Shown piece by piece: positions 1 through 8,731 of a DNA stretch of 64,000 bases. Under the pieces are notes generated by a model, which saw only the letters and a list, made by a program, of their open reading frames with translations, did no database searches and had not been told where the DNA came from. The position numbers and the translations under genes are program-made. How positions within the stretch are numbered: the stretch's first letter is position 1; each line of letters opens with the position of its first letter. Source of the stretch: Paraburkholderia unamae (lineage in GTDB: Bacteria > Pseudomonadota > Gammaproteobacteria > Burkholderiales > Burkholderiaceae); NCBI RefSeq assembly GCF_003268775.1, contig NZ_QLSU01000004.1, positions 372,001 to 436,000 on the forward strand. Reading direction: 5' to 3'.

Positions 1-1112
1 ACGTTGTCGACGACCGATTGCGGCACCGCCGCGAGCGAGCCGTAGCCGTGCACCTGGTCGGCCACCTGGTTCGAGAGCGCGGCGAGCGCGGGCACTGTCG
101 TGCTGGAGAGGCTGCGCGAGCCGATGAAGCGCTGCACCTCGGCGCGCGAATCGGCGGGCGCGGCCACGCCGTTCGTGTAGCGCTCCAACGCGCGCGTGGC
201 GTCGTGCGCGACGGCGACGAAGGTCTGCGTTTGCTCGGCCGTCACGGCGCGGTTCAGCGCGTAGGCGGTGGGCACCGTGCCGATCAGGATCAGCATGATG
301 AGGCCCATGCCTTTCTGGCCGTCGTTGGAGCCGTGCGCGAACGAGACGCCCGTGCAGGTGAGGATCAGCAGCGCGCGGATCCAGAACGGCGGCGGCTCCT
401 TGCCCTTCGGCTCCGAATAGAGCGCGGGGACGCGCACGACGGCCTTGAGGATGAGCAGCAGCAGCCCCGCCAGCAGGAAGCCCACGATCGGCGAAAACAG
501 CAGCGACTTGCCCACGCCGAGCGCCTGGCTCCAGTCCACGCCGCTCGTGCCCGTAGCGCCATTCGCGCCGTGCATGAGCTGGTTCATGAGACCCACGCCG
601 ATGATCGAGCCGATCAGCGTGTGCGAGCTCGACGAAGGCAGGCCGAAGTACCAGGTCCCCAGATTCCAGATGATCGCGGCGATCAGCAGGGCGAACACCA
701 TGGCGAAGCCCGCGCTGCTGCCCACCTGGAGAATCAGCTCGACGGGCAGCAGTTGCAGGATGCCGAAGGCCACCGCGCCGGTGGACGTGAGCACGCCGAG
801 AAAATTCCACGCACCCGACCAGATCACGGCGATGTTGGGCGAAAGCGAGTGCGTATAGATGACGGTCGCAACCGCATTCGCGGTATCGTGGAAGCCGTTC
901 ACGAATTCGAAGCCGAGCGCGATCAAGAGCGCGATGCCAAGCAGAAGCCAGGGCAGCGCGGAGCTTTCGCGCACCGGCGAGAGGTCGTCGGCGAGATGCA
1001 TTCCCACGTACACGGCGCCTGCCGCGATGACAATGAGGAAGGCGAGCAGGCTCGCATTGCGCCCACGCGCCTGGGCGGCGCCCGGTTGGGGTGACAGGGA
1101 AAGATCTGGCAT
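1..1112 (-). CDS. pit: PiT-family inorganic phosphate transporter (C-terminus off the left edge)
   Basis: Integral membrane low-affinity phosphate (metal-phosphate/H+) symporter of the inner membrane. About 370 residues are present and the C-terminus lies beyond base 1. After a cytoplasmic start (MPDLSLSPQPG) come alternating hydrophobic helices with both halves of the PiT signature: GFEFVNGFHDTANAVAT near residue 65 and FAHGSNDGQKGMG near residue 270. The ATG at 1110-1112 has AGGAG about ten bases upstream on the minus strand. It is divergent from the diguanylate cyclase gene. I saw no clear PHO box in the 209-bp gap, consistent with a constitutive Pit rather than a PstS-type system. Confidence 0.93.
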   Translation of the reverse strand, partial: MPDLSLSPQPGAAQARGRNASLLAFLIVIAAGAVYVGMHLADDLSPVRESSALPWLLLGIALLIALGFEFVNGFHDTANAVATVIYTHSLSPNIAVIWSGAWNFLGVLTSTGAVAFGILQLLPVELILQVGSSAGFAMVFALLIAAIIWNLGTWYFGLPSSSSHTLIGSIIGVGLMNQLMHGANGATGTSGVDWSQALGVGKSLLFSPIVGFLLAGLLLLILKAVVRVPALYSEPKGKEPPPFWIRALLILTCTGVSFAHGSNDGQKGMGLIMLILIGTVPTAYALNRAVTAEQTQTFVAVAHDATRALERYTNGVAAPADSRAEVQRFIGSRSLSSTTVPALAALSNQVADQVHGYGSLAAVPQSVVDN

Positions 1113-1321
1113 GACGGGCACGCTCCTGGGGGATGGAGGGAAGGCAGAGGTTTCGCCTTCGATCGTGAACCGCGCAGGTTTCGGTTTGATGACGGATTTG
1201 TGCCAGCCATGCCCTATAAATCGCCGTAGCCCACCCTGCGGCGTGTGAGGCAAACGCTGAATTTCGGTGGCCGGATTCGGGCCTTGCAACGCGGCCCGCC
1301 GACTGACGGAGGATTGCGCAG

Positions 1322-2941
1322 ATGCCACGAGGGTTTCTTTCGCCGCATCTTCGGGTGCGTCGATGGGCGCACGCGCAGGCGAAGCGGGCGACGCGCCTGA
1401 TCGGTCACTATCCGTTCTTCGCGGCGCTCTCGGGCACGCTCGTCGCGACGGTGATGGCGATCCTGACCTACGCGGCGCTCTACGAGGGCCGCGCCGAAGA
1501 ACTGCGCCACGCGGCCGAGAACTCGCGCAACCTCGTGCAGCTCATCAGCAACGACATCGCGCGCAACATGGAGATTTACGACCTGTCGCTACAGGCCGTG
1601 GTCATGGCGGCGCAGCAGCCGCAAACCTGGCTCATGCCCGAGGCGCTGCGCCAGCGCGTGCTGTTCGACCGCGCGACGGCGGCGTCGAACCTGGGCGGCG
1701 CCTATGTGATCGACGCCACGGGCCACGTGAGGGCGTCGCAGAACGCGCTCGTGCGAGCCGGGGCGGCGGGTCTTTCGTTCGCCGATCGCGATTACTTCAT
1801 CGCGCAGCAACGCGACCCGCAGGCAGGCCTCTATTTTTCTCAGCCGTACCGCTCGCGCTTGCGCGGCGGCATACCCAGCATCGGTCTTTCGCGCCGCATC
1901 AACGCGCCCGACGGCTCCTTCGCGGGCGTGGCGCTGCTCGGCGTGCGCCTCGATTATTTCCAGCAGCTCCTGGAGCGGATCGACGTCGGGCAGGGCGGAC
2001 GTCTGTTCATCATGATGCACGACCGCACGCTGCTCGCGAGCAAGCCCGCCTCGCTGCGCGGTGCGGGGGCGAATTATGGCGATCTACCGAATTACGCGAT
2101 TTTTTCGCACCACGACGCGGGCTCCTTCACGGCCCATTCGGCGCTCGACGGCGTGGAGCGCATCTTCACCTATGCGCATGTGAAAAACGCGCCGCTCATC
2201 GTCGTCGTGGCGCCTGCCGTGGCGGACGTGCTCGCGGGCTGGCGGCGGCGCAGCTACATCGCGCTGGTCATGACGACGGTGTTCGGCGGCGCGTGGGTCG
2301 CGGTGTCCTGGGTGCTCGCGTTCGCGCTGCGCGACAAGGTCGTGGCCGAGAGCGAGTTGCTGCGCCTCGCCGTGACCGACCCGCTCACGGGACTGGCGAA
2401 CCGGCGTGCGCTGGACCGGCGCCTCGTGGAGGAATGGCAGCACGCGGTGCGCGACGGCACGCCGCTTTCCGTGCTGTTTTTCGACATCGATAACTTCAAG
2501 CTTTTCAACGACACCTACGGACACAGCGCCGGCGACGAGGTGCTGACCTTCACGGCCGGGCGCATCGCGGCCGGTTCGAGGCGCGCGACGGATCTCGCCG
2601 CGCGCTTTGGCGGCGAGGAGTTCGCGGTGGTGCTGCCGGGTACGGCGCTCGAGGCCGCAACGCGCATTGCGGAGAAGATCCGCCAACGCATCGAGTCGGC
2701 GAATCTCACGCTGAACGGTACGCACCACGGGTGCGTGACGGTCAGCGTGGGGTGCGCGAGCTGCAATCCGCCGGTCGGCGGCAGCGGGGCGAAGCTGCTT
2801 GCCGAAGCCGACCGCCTGCTCTACGAGGCCAAGGATGCCGGCCGCAATCAGGTCCGCTCGCAACAATGGACCGACGAGGGCGCGGAGCCGGTGGTGGATT
2901 CCGAAGCCGGAACCCGAGGCCGCGACGCGCCCGCGAGCTGA
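1322..2941 (+). CDS. Membrane diguanylate cyclase with periplasmic Cache-like sensor
   Basis: Predicted to condense two GTP into cyclic di-GMP, the second messenger that favours sessile over motile life. The 539-residue protein has a first transmembrane helix (about 31-50), a periplasmic dCache/PDC-type sensor (about 55-300), a second helix (about 312-335) and a C-terminal GGDEF domain. The active-site GGEEF is at residues 430-434. An RATD sequence at about 421-424 matches the RxxD inhibitory I-site, so product feedback inhibition is likely. The ATG is preceded by GGAGG with about nine bases spacing. The signal bound by the sensor cannot be told. The last 30 residues are a polar tail outside the domain. 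Confidence 0.92.
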   Translation: MPRGFLSPHLRVRRWAHAQAKRATRLIGHYPFFAALSGTLVATVMAILTYAALYEGRAEELRHAAENSRNLVQLISNDIARNMEIYDLSLQAVVMAAQQPQTWLMPEALRQRVLFDRATAASNLGGAYVIDATGHVRASQNALVRAGAAGLSFADRDYFIAQQRDPQAGLYFSQPYRSRLRGGIPSIGLSRRINAPDGSFAGVALLGVRLDYFQQLLERIDVGQGGRLFIMMHDRTLLASKPASLRGAGANYGDLPNYAIFSHHDAGSFTAHSALDGVERIFTYAHVKNAPLIVVVAPAVADVLAGWRRRSYIALVMTTVFGGAWVAVSWVLAFALRDKVVAESELLRLAVTDPLTGLANRRALDRRLVEEWQHAVRDGTPLSVLFFDIDNFKLFNDTYGHSAGDEVLTFTAGRIAAGSRRATDLAARFGGEEFAVVLPGTALEAATRIAEKIRQRIESANLTLNGTHHGCVTVSVGCASCNPPVGGSGAKLLAEADRLLYEAKDAGRNQVRSQQWTDEGAEPVVDSEAGTRGRDAPAS

Positions 2942-3004
2942 CGCAATCCGGCTTGCCGCGCGCCCGCTATGCGCCGCGGGGCGTGCGGTGCCGGTGCATG
3001 CCGC

Positions 3005-3409
3005 TTAGCGTGCCGATTTCGACAGCCGGTGGCCAAGTCCGAGGTTCGAGACGATCTGCCAGGTATAGACGCGCGAATAGTGCACGCCGAACTGGCGGCC
3101 GATCAGCTCGCGCACGCGGCTGTTGGTCCATGCGTCGCTCGGGAAGCCATGGTCCCGCGCCGAGCCATGCAGGGCGGTTGCGATCCAGCCCAGCGCGGCC
3201 TGGTCGAGCACCGAGGGCCGGCCGCCCACGCTCATCTGCTTGAGCGCGGCGAGACCGCCATCTTCGACAATCGATTTGTAGCGCCTCACCGTCTGGGCGG
3301 AAAGGTGAAGTGAGTCGGCGACGCTATTCACGGTCGCGCCTTCCATCAACATCTGGCCGGCGGCCATTCTTCTCGCGACGCTCGGCAGGTTCTCGGTTCG
3401 GGTAAGCAT
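3005..3409 (-). CDS. IS630-type helix-turn-helix protein (domesticated transposase fragment or regulator)
   Basis: A 134-residue protein (from MLTRTENLPS) carrying the HTH plus winged-helix region found at the N-terminus of IS630-family transposases: ATVNSVADSLHLSAQTVRRY, then a GGRPSVLD linker and an SDAWTNSRVRELI wing. The DDE catalytic domain is absent and no terminal repeats were seen, so it cannot transpose. Similar stand-alone proteins occur in Burkholderia genomes, from recollection. Upstream in-frame ATGs at 3448, 3484 and 3505 are possible starts, but none has a convincing ribosome binding site. Its upstream side is unusually AT-rich. Function as a DNA-binding regulator is inference. 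Confidence 0.75.
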   Translation of the reverse strand: MLTRTENLPSVARRMAAGQMLMEGATVNSVADSLHLSAQTVRRYKSIVEDGGLAALKQMSVGGRPSVLDQAALGWIATALHGSARDHGFPSDAWTNSRVRELIGRQFGVHYSRVYTWQIVSNLGLGHRLSKSAR

Positions 3410-3505
3410 GTGTTCACTCGTCGACGAAAGATTCCGGTCATGCGGCATTGCGGATGTGCCGCACCTGTAACCCTCTTCCTGCATGCGGGTCTTCTCGCTT
3501 GCCAT

Positions 3506-4221
3506 GAATCCCGCGCCGGGTGCGGTGACGCGAAAGCCATGGCGGACGGCGAAATCGACGCCCGGTGAAGGGCGCGTATAGCGAAACGCCTCGGTGTTCC
3601 GCAGCGGATATTAATAATTGTTTTTGTAGGGAATGTGTATAGTCAGCGGAAAAATAGTCTGCTTGACTTGTGGATAATCCTGAACTAATGAGAAAAAACA
3701 ACCGACTCGGATTGCTCAACAATGATGGCCGCCATTTCGCGCGGATGCTGCAATGCGGTCGTTTCCGCCATCTGTGGCGAATAGCCTGACTTTTTTACTC
3801 AATTACTCGGAGCAAGATGCGGCCGGGCATTGCGCATTGTTTCGTATGAGTAATCATGGGTCTTTCGATAGGCGCCAATGTTGCCGAAACAATGCAAATC
3901 AAATATCGAAGCGCGCCTTGAGACGTTTGTTAGCGTATCGCCGATAGCATTTCCCGTATTTCGACGTCGCTCTCCATAGTCGGACGTTTTTCGTCGGCCG
4001 TGCAATTTCAGGGAGCGAAATGATTTTTTTGTGCAGAATACTTTTCGCAAACATTCCAGGTTGATTTCAATGCGGATTGGATTGGAATGAAACGAATGGC
4101 GATTGCCGGATTCGCTTCGCGTTGCGAAATGAAACGGTTCCTTGAATCCTGCCGGGCCGCCATGTGCGTGCGTGCCTTTTGCAAGCGCCGTGCAGCATAG
4201 GCGTCGGCCCATTTCCTGGTC
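3506..4221. other. AT-rich gene-free stretch
   Basis: About 700 bases without a credible gene, clearly richer in A and T than its neighbours, with T-runs and A-runs around 3600-3720 and 4020-4060. Open frames here are short, lack ribosome binding sites and do not resemble known proteins. It probably holds promoter elements for the flanking genes. Its composition suggests foreign DNA or a nucleoid-protein-silenced region. Confidence 0.55.
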
Positions 4222-4227
4222 GTGGGG

Positions 4228-4626
4228 ATGCATAGAGAAATTGATGAAAGGGTAAGCAGGTTGTTGCGTCGCGCCGCGAGCCGTCGCTCGCTGGTGCCGT
4301 ATGGAGCGTTTCACGCACTCTTTGAAGGCGACGTGCCGCTGCGTGAGCGCTATGAAAAACTGGAGACGGCCGCGGCGGCGTTGTGCGAGCCGGGCGAAGC
4401 CGACTATGCGTCGTTGCTCGCGACCGACTCGGGTCTGCCCGGGCCGGACTTCTACCAGCGCTTGCGGCGTCTGCATGCCGAGCGCTACTACGCGACGCTT
4501 GGCGCGGACCGCCATCGCATGCTGAGGCTGGTCGAAAAGCGCCAGCTCGCGAGCGACGAGCGCGAACGCGTGTATGCCCACTATCGACGCTGCGTAGCCG
4601 AAGCGGCTTGCGCGGACGGCGTATGA
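4228..4626 (+). CDS. Hypothetical protein
   Basis: A 132-residue, charged, probably cytoplasmic protein (MHREIDERVSRLL...) rich in Arg, Glu and Leu and predicted to be mostly helical. No signal peptide, membrane helix or recognisable domain. I do not recognise the family. The ATG at 4228 is used; an in-frame GTG lies two codons upstream. It ends 59 bases before the secreted protein at 4686 and could share its transcript. The GC-rich codon use matches the chromosome rather than the AT-rich stretch upstream. Confidence 0.55.
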   Translation: MHREIDERVSRLLRRAASRRSLVPYGAFHALFEGDVPLRERYEKLETAAAALCEPGEADYASLLATDSGLPGPDFYQRLRRLHAERYYATLGADRHRMLRLVEKRQLASDERERVYAHYRRCVAEAACADGV

Positions 4627-4685
4627 GGCGCGCGCCGCGCGCCTGCGTTGTGTTGTCATCCACGATCCGGAGAAGGAGCCTGTCC

Positions 4686-5300
4686 ATGTCCATGCGTTAC
4701 CGTACGTCCGCGCCGCTGCTCGGCGCCGTTCTTGTTCTCGCTTTTGGTGCCTCGCCTCTCGTGCCGCTTTATGCGCAAACCGCATCGGAGGCCGCGCCTG
4801 CCAGCGCGCCGGGCGGCTTGCTACAGGTCGGGGAGATTTCGGGCACGGCCACGGTGGTGAGTATCGACGCGGCGAACAACGCGGTCACGCTGCGCGGCGA
4901 TAACGGCAAGCAGGAGACGATCTCGGTCGATCCGGCGGTGGGCAACGTGAGCAAGCTCGCGCCCGGCGACAAGCTGGACATTCTCTACCGGGAGGCAGTG
5001 CTGCTGCGCGCCGACAAGGTGAGCACGAAGGGCATACGCTCGCGTGTCGAAACGGTGGCAACCTCGCCGGCTTCGGAGGGTGTGGTGGCCAAGGCGCGCG
5101 CCATTCAGGTGGTCGCCACGGTGCAGAAGATCGACCACAAGAACCGCAAGGTGACGTTGCGCGGGCCGCGTCACACGGTGGTGGTGGCCGTGCCCCAGGA
5201 CGTGCCGATCGGTTCGCTCAAGGTGGGTGACAGCATTCGCGCCGACTATGTGGGCGCGACCGCTGTCCAGGTGACGCGCAACGGCCAGCGCGTGGAGTGA
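4686..5300 (+). CDS. Periplasmic protein with two tandem beta-rich repeats
   Basis: A 204-residue exported protein. A Sec signal peptide (about residues 1-27, ending LVPLYAQ) is followed by an Ala/Pro/Ser linker and two similar segments: one with ATVVSIDAANNAVTLRG then KLAPGDKLDILY, the other with ATVQKIDHKNRKVTLRG then SLKVGDSIRADYV. This internal duplication suggests two small OB-like or beta-barrel modules, as in DUF5666-type proteins, though I do not assign it firmly. AAGGAG lies about nine bases before the ATG. The partner and function are unknown. It may be cotranscribed with the hypothetical gene before it. Confidence 0.8.
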   Translation: MSMRYRTSAPLLGAVLVLAFGASPLVPLYAQTASEAAPASAPGGLLQVGEISGTATVVSIDAANNAVTLRGDNGKQETISVDPAVGNVSKLAPGDKLDILYREAVLLRADKVSTKGIRSRVETVATSPASEGVVAKARAIQVVATVQKIDHKNRKVTLRGPRHTVVVAVPQDVPIGSLKVGDSIRADYVGATAVQVTRNGQRVE

Positions 5301-5373
5301 GTCGAGGGCCGGCGAGCGATGAACGCATGATGCCGATGCGCGGCTTGCCGCCGCGCGTCGGCGCTTTGACGCG

Positions 5374-5622
5374 CTAATCGACGCGATTGCGGTCGCGCAC
5401 GAGGATCGAGACGTAAATCACCGTGCAAACAATGATGATGGCCACGCCGGTAATGACCTTCCGGTGATCGAAATTAAGGAGGCCGATCACGGCGATGGCG
5501 ATGCCTGCCGCGGAGCCGAGCGTGCCCATGGCTGCAACGAAGATGCGCACCTTGCTCCATACGCGATGGCGCCGCGCGGGACCGGCGCCTTCTATAAACC
5601 GATGCAGTCTGTCGAAAAACAT
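5374..5622 (-). CDS. Small two-helix inner-membrane protein
   Basis: An 82-residue protein with a basic N-terminus (MFFDRLHRFIEGAG), two hydrophobic segments (about 27-48 and 56-75) joined by a short FDHRKV turn, and a charged C-terminus. GGAAGAG stands six to seven bases before the ATG, which supports real translation. No family recognised. It is convergent with the periplasmic-protein gene to its left. Confidence 0.68.
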   Translation of the reverse strand: MFFDRLHRFIEGAGPARRHRVWSKVRIFVAAMGTLGSAAGIAIAVIGLLNFDHRKVITGVAIIIVCTVIYVSILVRDRNRVD

Positions 5623-5780
5623 GGTGGCTCTTCCGGGTTGAGTAAAGGACGGAAAGAACTGGAAAGGCGGTCACGCGAACACAATACAGCGAGCACCTAG
5701 CCCGAATTCATTATAGCGAGCCCATTATTGCGCGTTCTTTCACTGCCCAACGCGGTCTTCGCGGAATTCTTCACCGTTTT

Positions 5781-5808
5781 TTGCGCGCGTTTAAGTCTGG
5801 CTTAATTT
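5781..5808 (+). promoter_or_regulatory. Predicted sigma-70 promoter for a candidate small RNA
   Basis: TTGCGC (5781-5786) and TAATTT (5803-5808) with a 16-base spacer, in a gene-free region and just upstream of a plus-strand terminator. Prediction by eye only. Confidence 0.3.
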
Positions 5809-5814
5809 TGCGTC

Positions 5815-5909
5815 GCCATGATGGGTGCGTCGGGTCGATTCGATAGTTCGATTCGCGGTTGTTCTTCACGTCCCCTGTTGGCCGCCGATGCGTTCGGCGG
5901 CTTTTTTTT
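5815..5909 (+). ncRNA. Candidate small RNA ending in an intrinsic terminator
   Basis: About 95 bases between a plausible promoter and a strong plus-strand terminator, with no plus-strand gene upstream: the nearest genes on both sides are on the minus strand. The body has short TCGATTCG-type repeats and no open frame with a ribosome binding site. No match to a known RNA family is claimed. Confidence 0.35.
5881..5909 (+). terminator. Intrinsic terminator, plus strand
   Basis: An 8-bp stem GCCGCCGA/TCGGCGGC with a five-base loop followed by eight T residues. It terminates plus-strand transcription although no plus-strand gene lies upstream. Confidence 0.75.
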
Positions 5910-5960
5910 GCCTGCGATTATCGATCGGGCATTCATTCCCGCGCATCGCCACGCCAACGT

Positions 5961-5997
5961 AAAACCGGCGCGCCTGTTTCGTGCAGGCGCGCCGGTT
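5961..5997 (-). terminator. Intrinsic terminator of fliD
   Basis: A perfect 14-bp stem (AACCGGCGCGCCTG and its complement) with a seven-base loop. On the minus strand it runs into a short T tract, 17 bases after the fliD stop codon. Confidence 0.8.
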
Positions 5998-6014
5998 CAC
6001 GTCTTCGACACGGC

Positions 6015-7454
6015 TTATTTGTGGTTGGTCGCGAGTGCGCCCGCGCTGTTCGCGCCGCCGAAGAGTTGCGTGAGGTATTGCGCGTTGTTGTTCATCGTCG
6101 TCATGAGCGTGTTGAGCGCCGTGAACTGGCGATTGAACTTGGTGGTGAGCAGCGCCGCGCGCGCTTCGAGCGTGGTCGACTGCTGCTTGATGTCGTTGAG
6201 TTCCTTGTTGAGCGCGTCGGTGCGCCGCTCGATGATGCCGCTCGACTGCACATAAGGCTTGATGGCGGCATCGAGCTTCGCGGGGATGCCGCCGCTGCCG
6301 AACAGCGTGGCGATCGCGCGGTTATCCGGCTGGAGCGCCTTGTCGAAGGTCTTGTCGTCGATCTCCAGCTTGCCGGTCTTGTCCAGCTTGATGCCGATCT
6401 CGCCCAGCGAATGGCGCACGCCGTCGCCGCCCTTCACGCCGTTCGCGATGACGGCCGGCAGCGCCTCGGAGAGCATGCGCGCGACCGAGTCGCCGAGCAG
6501 CGCGCCCGAGTGCGAGCTGGACGAGTCGGTGCCGGCCGTGAACGAGGTGAGCCCGCTCATTGCGTCCACGTAGCTGTTGTAGGCCTTCACGAAGTCGCGG
6601 ATGGCCGTGCCCGTCGCCGTCATGTCCGGCGCGATGGTGAGCGTCTGCTTCGTTCCGACCGAGGCGCTCTCGAGCTTGATCGTGAGGTCGCTCACCACGC
6701 CTTCGAGCGTGTTGCTCGCGCTCGTCACGCGGGTGCCGTCGATATGCAGTTCGGCGTCGCCGGCCGGCACGACTTCGCGCATCTGCGCGGAGCCAAGGCG
6801 TGCGTCGAGGCCCGCGTCTGCGCTCACTTCGATCGCATTGGCCGCGCCCGTCTTGGTCGAGCTGAGCACGAGGTGCTGGCCGTCGGTGCCGTTCACGATC
6901 GAGGCCGTGACGCCAGGATTGTCCGCCGCGCGGTTGATGGCCGCCGCGATGTCGGAGAGCTTGTTGCTGCCCGCAGCGATCGTCAGGTGCATCGACTTGC
7001 CGCCCATCGAGATGTCGAGCGCGCCCGTGCCGAGCGTCGCGCCCGTGTCGAAGCCGTCGGAGGCGAGCTTGTGGGCGGTTGCGAGGTGATCCACCTCGAC
7101 CGTGTAGCTGCCGGCCACGGCGCTCTTGCCGGCCACGGCGCTCAGGCCTTTGTCCTTTTCGCTGGCGGTGACCGTGAAGCGCTGGAGCGCGGCGCCGTCC
7201 TTGAACGGTTCGAGCGCGGTTTGCAGCGAGGCGAGCGACGACTTGAGCGTGCCGAACGCCGAAAGCGTCGTGTTGCTGGCCGTTTGCCTCGCGGCGAGGG
7301 CGGCGCTCGGTCCCGCCATCTTCGCGTTGACGAGCGCCTTGACGAGCTGGTTGACGTCGAGCGCGGAGTTGGTCGCCCCGCTGATGATCGATTGCGCGGC
7401 GTCGCTCAGGACGCTGTTCGCGCTGGCTGTGGTGTTCGTGATCGTGCTTGCCAT
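6015..7454 (-). CDS. fliD: Flagellar filament cap protein FliD (hook-associated protein 2)
   Basis: FliD is exported through the flagellar type III apparatus and forms the cap under which flagellin polymerises. The 479-residue length suits the family. Recognisable parts are the FliD N-terminal region (ALDVNQLVKALVNAKMAGP, about 32-50), a central variable region, and the conserved C-terminal coiled segment (ERRTDALNKELNDIKQQ and LTTKFNRQFTALNTLM, about 400-450). A sigma-28 promoter lies about 67 bases upstream and an intrinsic terminator directly downstream, so it is a single-gene late flagellar unit. No other flagellar gene is in this window, which is unusual because fliD often sits beside fliC and fliS. 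Confidence 0.95.
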   Translation of the reverse strand: MASTITNTTASANSVLSDAAQSIISGATNSALDVNQLVKALVNAKMAGPSAALAARQTASNTTLSAFGTLKSSLASLQTALEPFKDGAALQRFTVTASEKDKGLSAVAGKSAVAGSYTVEVDHLATAHKLASDGFDTGATLGTGALDISMGGKSMHLTIAAGSNKLSDIAAAINRAADNPGVTASIVNGTDGQHLVLSSTKTGAANAIEVSADAGLDARLGSAQMREVVPAGDAELHIDGTRVTSASNTLEGVVSDLTIKLESASVGTKQTLTIAPDMTATGTAIRDFVKAYNSYVDAMSGLTSFTAGTDSSSSHSGALLGDSVARMLSEALPAVIANGVKGGDGVRHSLGEIGIKLDKTGKLEIDDKTFDKALQPDNRAIATLFGSGGIPAKLDAAIKPYVQSSGIIERRTDALNKELNDIKQQSTTLEARAALLTTKFNRQFTALNTLMTTMNNNAQYLTQLFGGANSAGALATNHK

Positions 7455-7520
7455 GAAAGAAGTCCGTTCGTTCTGGTGCGTCGGATCGACAGGACACGCT
7501 TAAAGCGTGGACTTTCTTTC

Positions 7521-7547
7521 ATTACGGCAAGCTTTCATGAAACTTTA
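7521..7547 (-). promoter_or_regulatory. Sigma-28 (FliA) promoter of fliD
   Basis: On the minus strand TAAAGTTT-N11-GCCGTAAT, nearly the enterobacterial FliA consensus TAAAGTTT-N11-GCCGATAA with exact spacing, 67 bases before the fliD start. This places fliD in the late class of flagellar genes. Confidence 0.85.
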
Positions 7548-7623
7548 TGTAAGAATCGAAAAGAAATTGAAAAGTTTGGCCGACATGGCGCCGGCCGCCG
7601 CTTTCAGTTGCTTTTCGACGCTT

Positions 7624-8241
7624 TCACACGTGCTCGGGGAAGCCCGCGCGGCCCTGCGTGAGGTCGCGCAGTTCCTCACGCGCGTTTTCCACGTTGCTGG
7701 CGGGCATCTGCACCGTGAGGCGCACGGTCATCGTGTACTGGCTGTCCACGAGCGTGAACTGCGCCTGCTCGATCCAGTGGCGCACGCGTGTTTCGTCGGG
7801 GTAGCCCATTTCGACGGTGAGGCGCGCCTGCGCGATGCGCTCGATGCGCGTGGCGCCTTGCAGGGCGCTCGCGATGGCGTCGGTGTAGGCGCGCACGAGG
7901 CCGCCCGCGCCGAGCTTCACGCCGCCGTAGTAGCGCACCACGGCGGCGAGCACGCCGTCCAGGTCGTGATGGCGCAGCACTTCGAGGATCGGGCGTCCGG
8001 CGGTGCCGGAGGGTTCTCCGTCGTCGGACATGCCCGACTGGCCGCCCGCGAGCAGCGCCCAGCAGACGTGCGTGGCGGCAGGGTGTTCTTCGCGCAGGCG
8101 GCGCAGTTCGGCCATGGCCGCTTCGCGGTCGGCGACGGGAATCGCATGCGCGATGAAGCGGCTCTTGCGGATCTCCAGATCCGCGCTGACAGTGTGGGCG
8201 AGCGTAAAGGTGGCCAAAACAGTGGGCGACGCGGTGGGCAA
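7624..8241 (-). CDS. yigZ: YigZ / IMPACT-family protein
   Basis: A 205-residue cytoplasmic protein of the UPF0029/IMPACT family. The signature SDDGEPSGTAGRP is at about residues 72-84 and VRYYGGVKLGAGGLVRAY at about 102-119, followed by the ferredoxin-like C-terminal domain typical of bacterial YigZ. The bacterial role is unsettled; the eukaryotic relative IMPACT acts in translational control. Length is normal. A long gene-free region with terminators lies upstream. Confidence 0.93.
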   Translation of the reverse strand: MPTASPTVLATFTLAHTVSADLEIRKSRFIAHAIPVADREAAMAELRRLREEHPAATHVCWALLAGGQSGMSDDGEPSGTAGRPILEVLRHHDLDGVLAAVVRYYGGVKLGAGGLVRAYTDAIASALQGATRIERIAQARLTVEMGYPDETRVRHWIEQAQFTLVDSQYTMTVRLTVQMPASNVENAREELRDLTQGRAGFPEHV

Positions 8242-8561
8242 AGCGGGGCGGCTCGGCGCGCGGCGCCGCCGGGGGAAACCGTCATGTTAACCGATGCGGG
8301 CGGGGCGCCTTCGACGTCCGTCCCCATATCCTCACAAATTACGTAACGGTTTCTTGCGTCAGATGCTAGTGACGCCCAGTCTGCCAGGCCTGATAATGCA
8401 TCACATGACGGATCTAGCTCTGGCTGGAGCGACGCCGAACTCCTCATTCGGTGATCCGTCATGTTTTCCGCCTTCTCTTCCTCCCCTCGCATTCCCTCGC
8501 GGCGCCGTTCCGGCATACGCGAATCCCGGCAGACCGCCGCGGTCCCACGCAAATCAGGGGC

Positions 8562-8598
8562 AAAAAAATCCCCGGTCGCAAGATCTCACGACCGGGGG
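8562..8598 (-). terminator. Intrinsic terminator, minus strand
   Basis: A 9-bp stem CCCCGGTCG/CGACCGGGG with a ten-base loop. On the minus strand it is followed by seven T residues. It lies upstream of yigZ, with no minus-strand gene immediately before it. Confidence 0.75.
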
Positions 8599-8731
8599 TC
8601 ACAAGGCTCGCCTGTTCTCAAGAGGCGACACCACCTTACGTCCGCAAAATTGACTCGGCAATCGGAAAAAAAACCAGGTTCGGGCCGATCGTTTGCCCGG
8701 CACTTACGGGCGCATTCGTTTCGTCGCGCCC
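8599..8731 (-). ncRNA. Candidate small RNA between two minus-strand terminators
   Basis: The roughly 130 bases between two same-strand terminators can only be transcribed leftward as a short separate RNA or as read-through. On the minus strand the 3' half contains a GCCTCTTGAGAACAGGC inverted repeat before the terminator stem. No open frame with a ribosome binding site. Boundaries are approximate and the family unknown. Confidence 0.3.

Noticed and set aside
3005..3505. An intact IS630 insertion sequence
   Set aside because: Only the HTH part is present; no DDE domain, terminal inverted repeats or TA target duplication were seen.
5859..7661. A 600-codon open frame on the plus strand opposite fliD
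   Set aside because: It is antisense to a clear fliD with sigma-28 promoter and terminator, has the Arg/His/Ala composition of a GC-rich shadow frame and no family resemblance.
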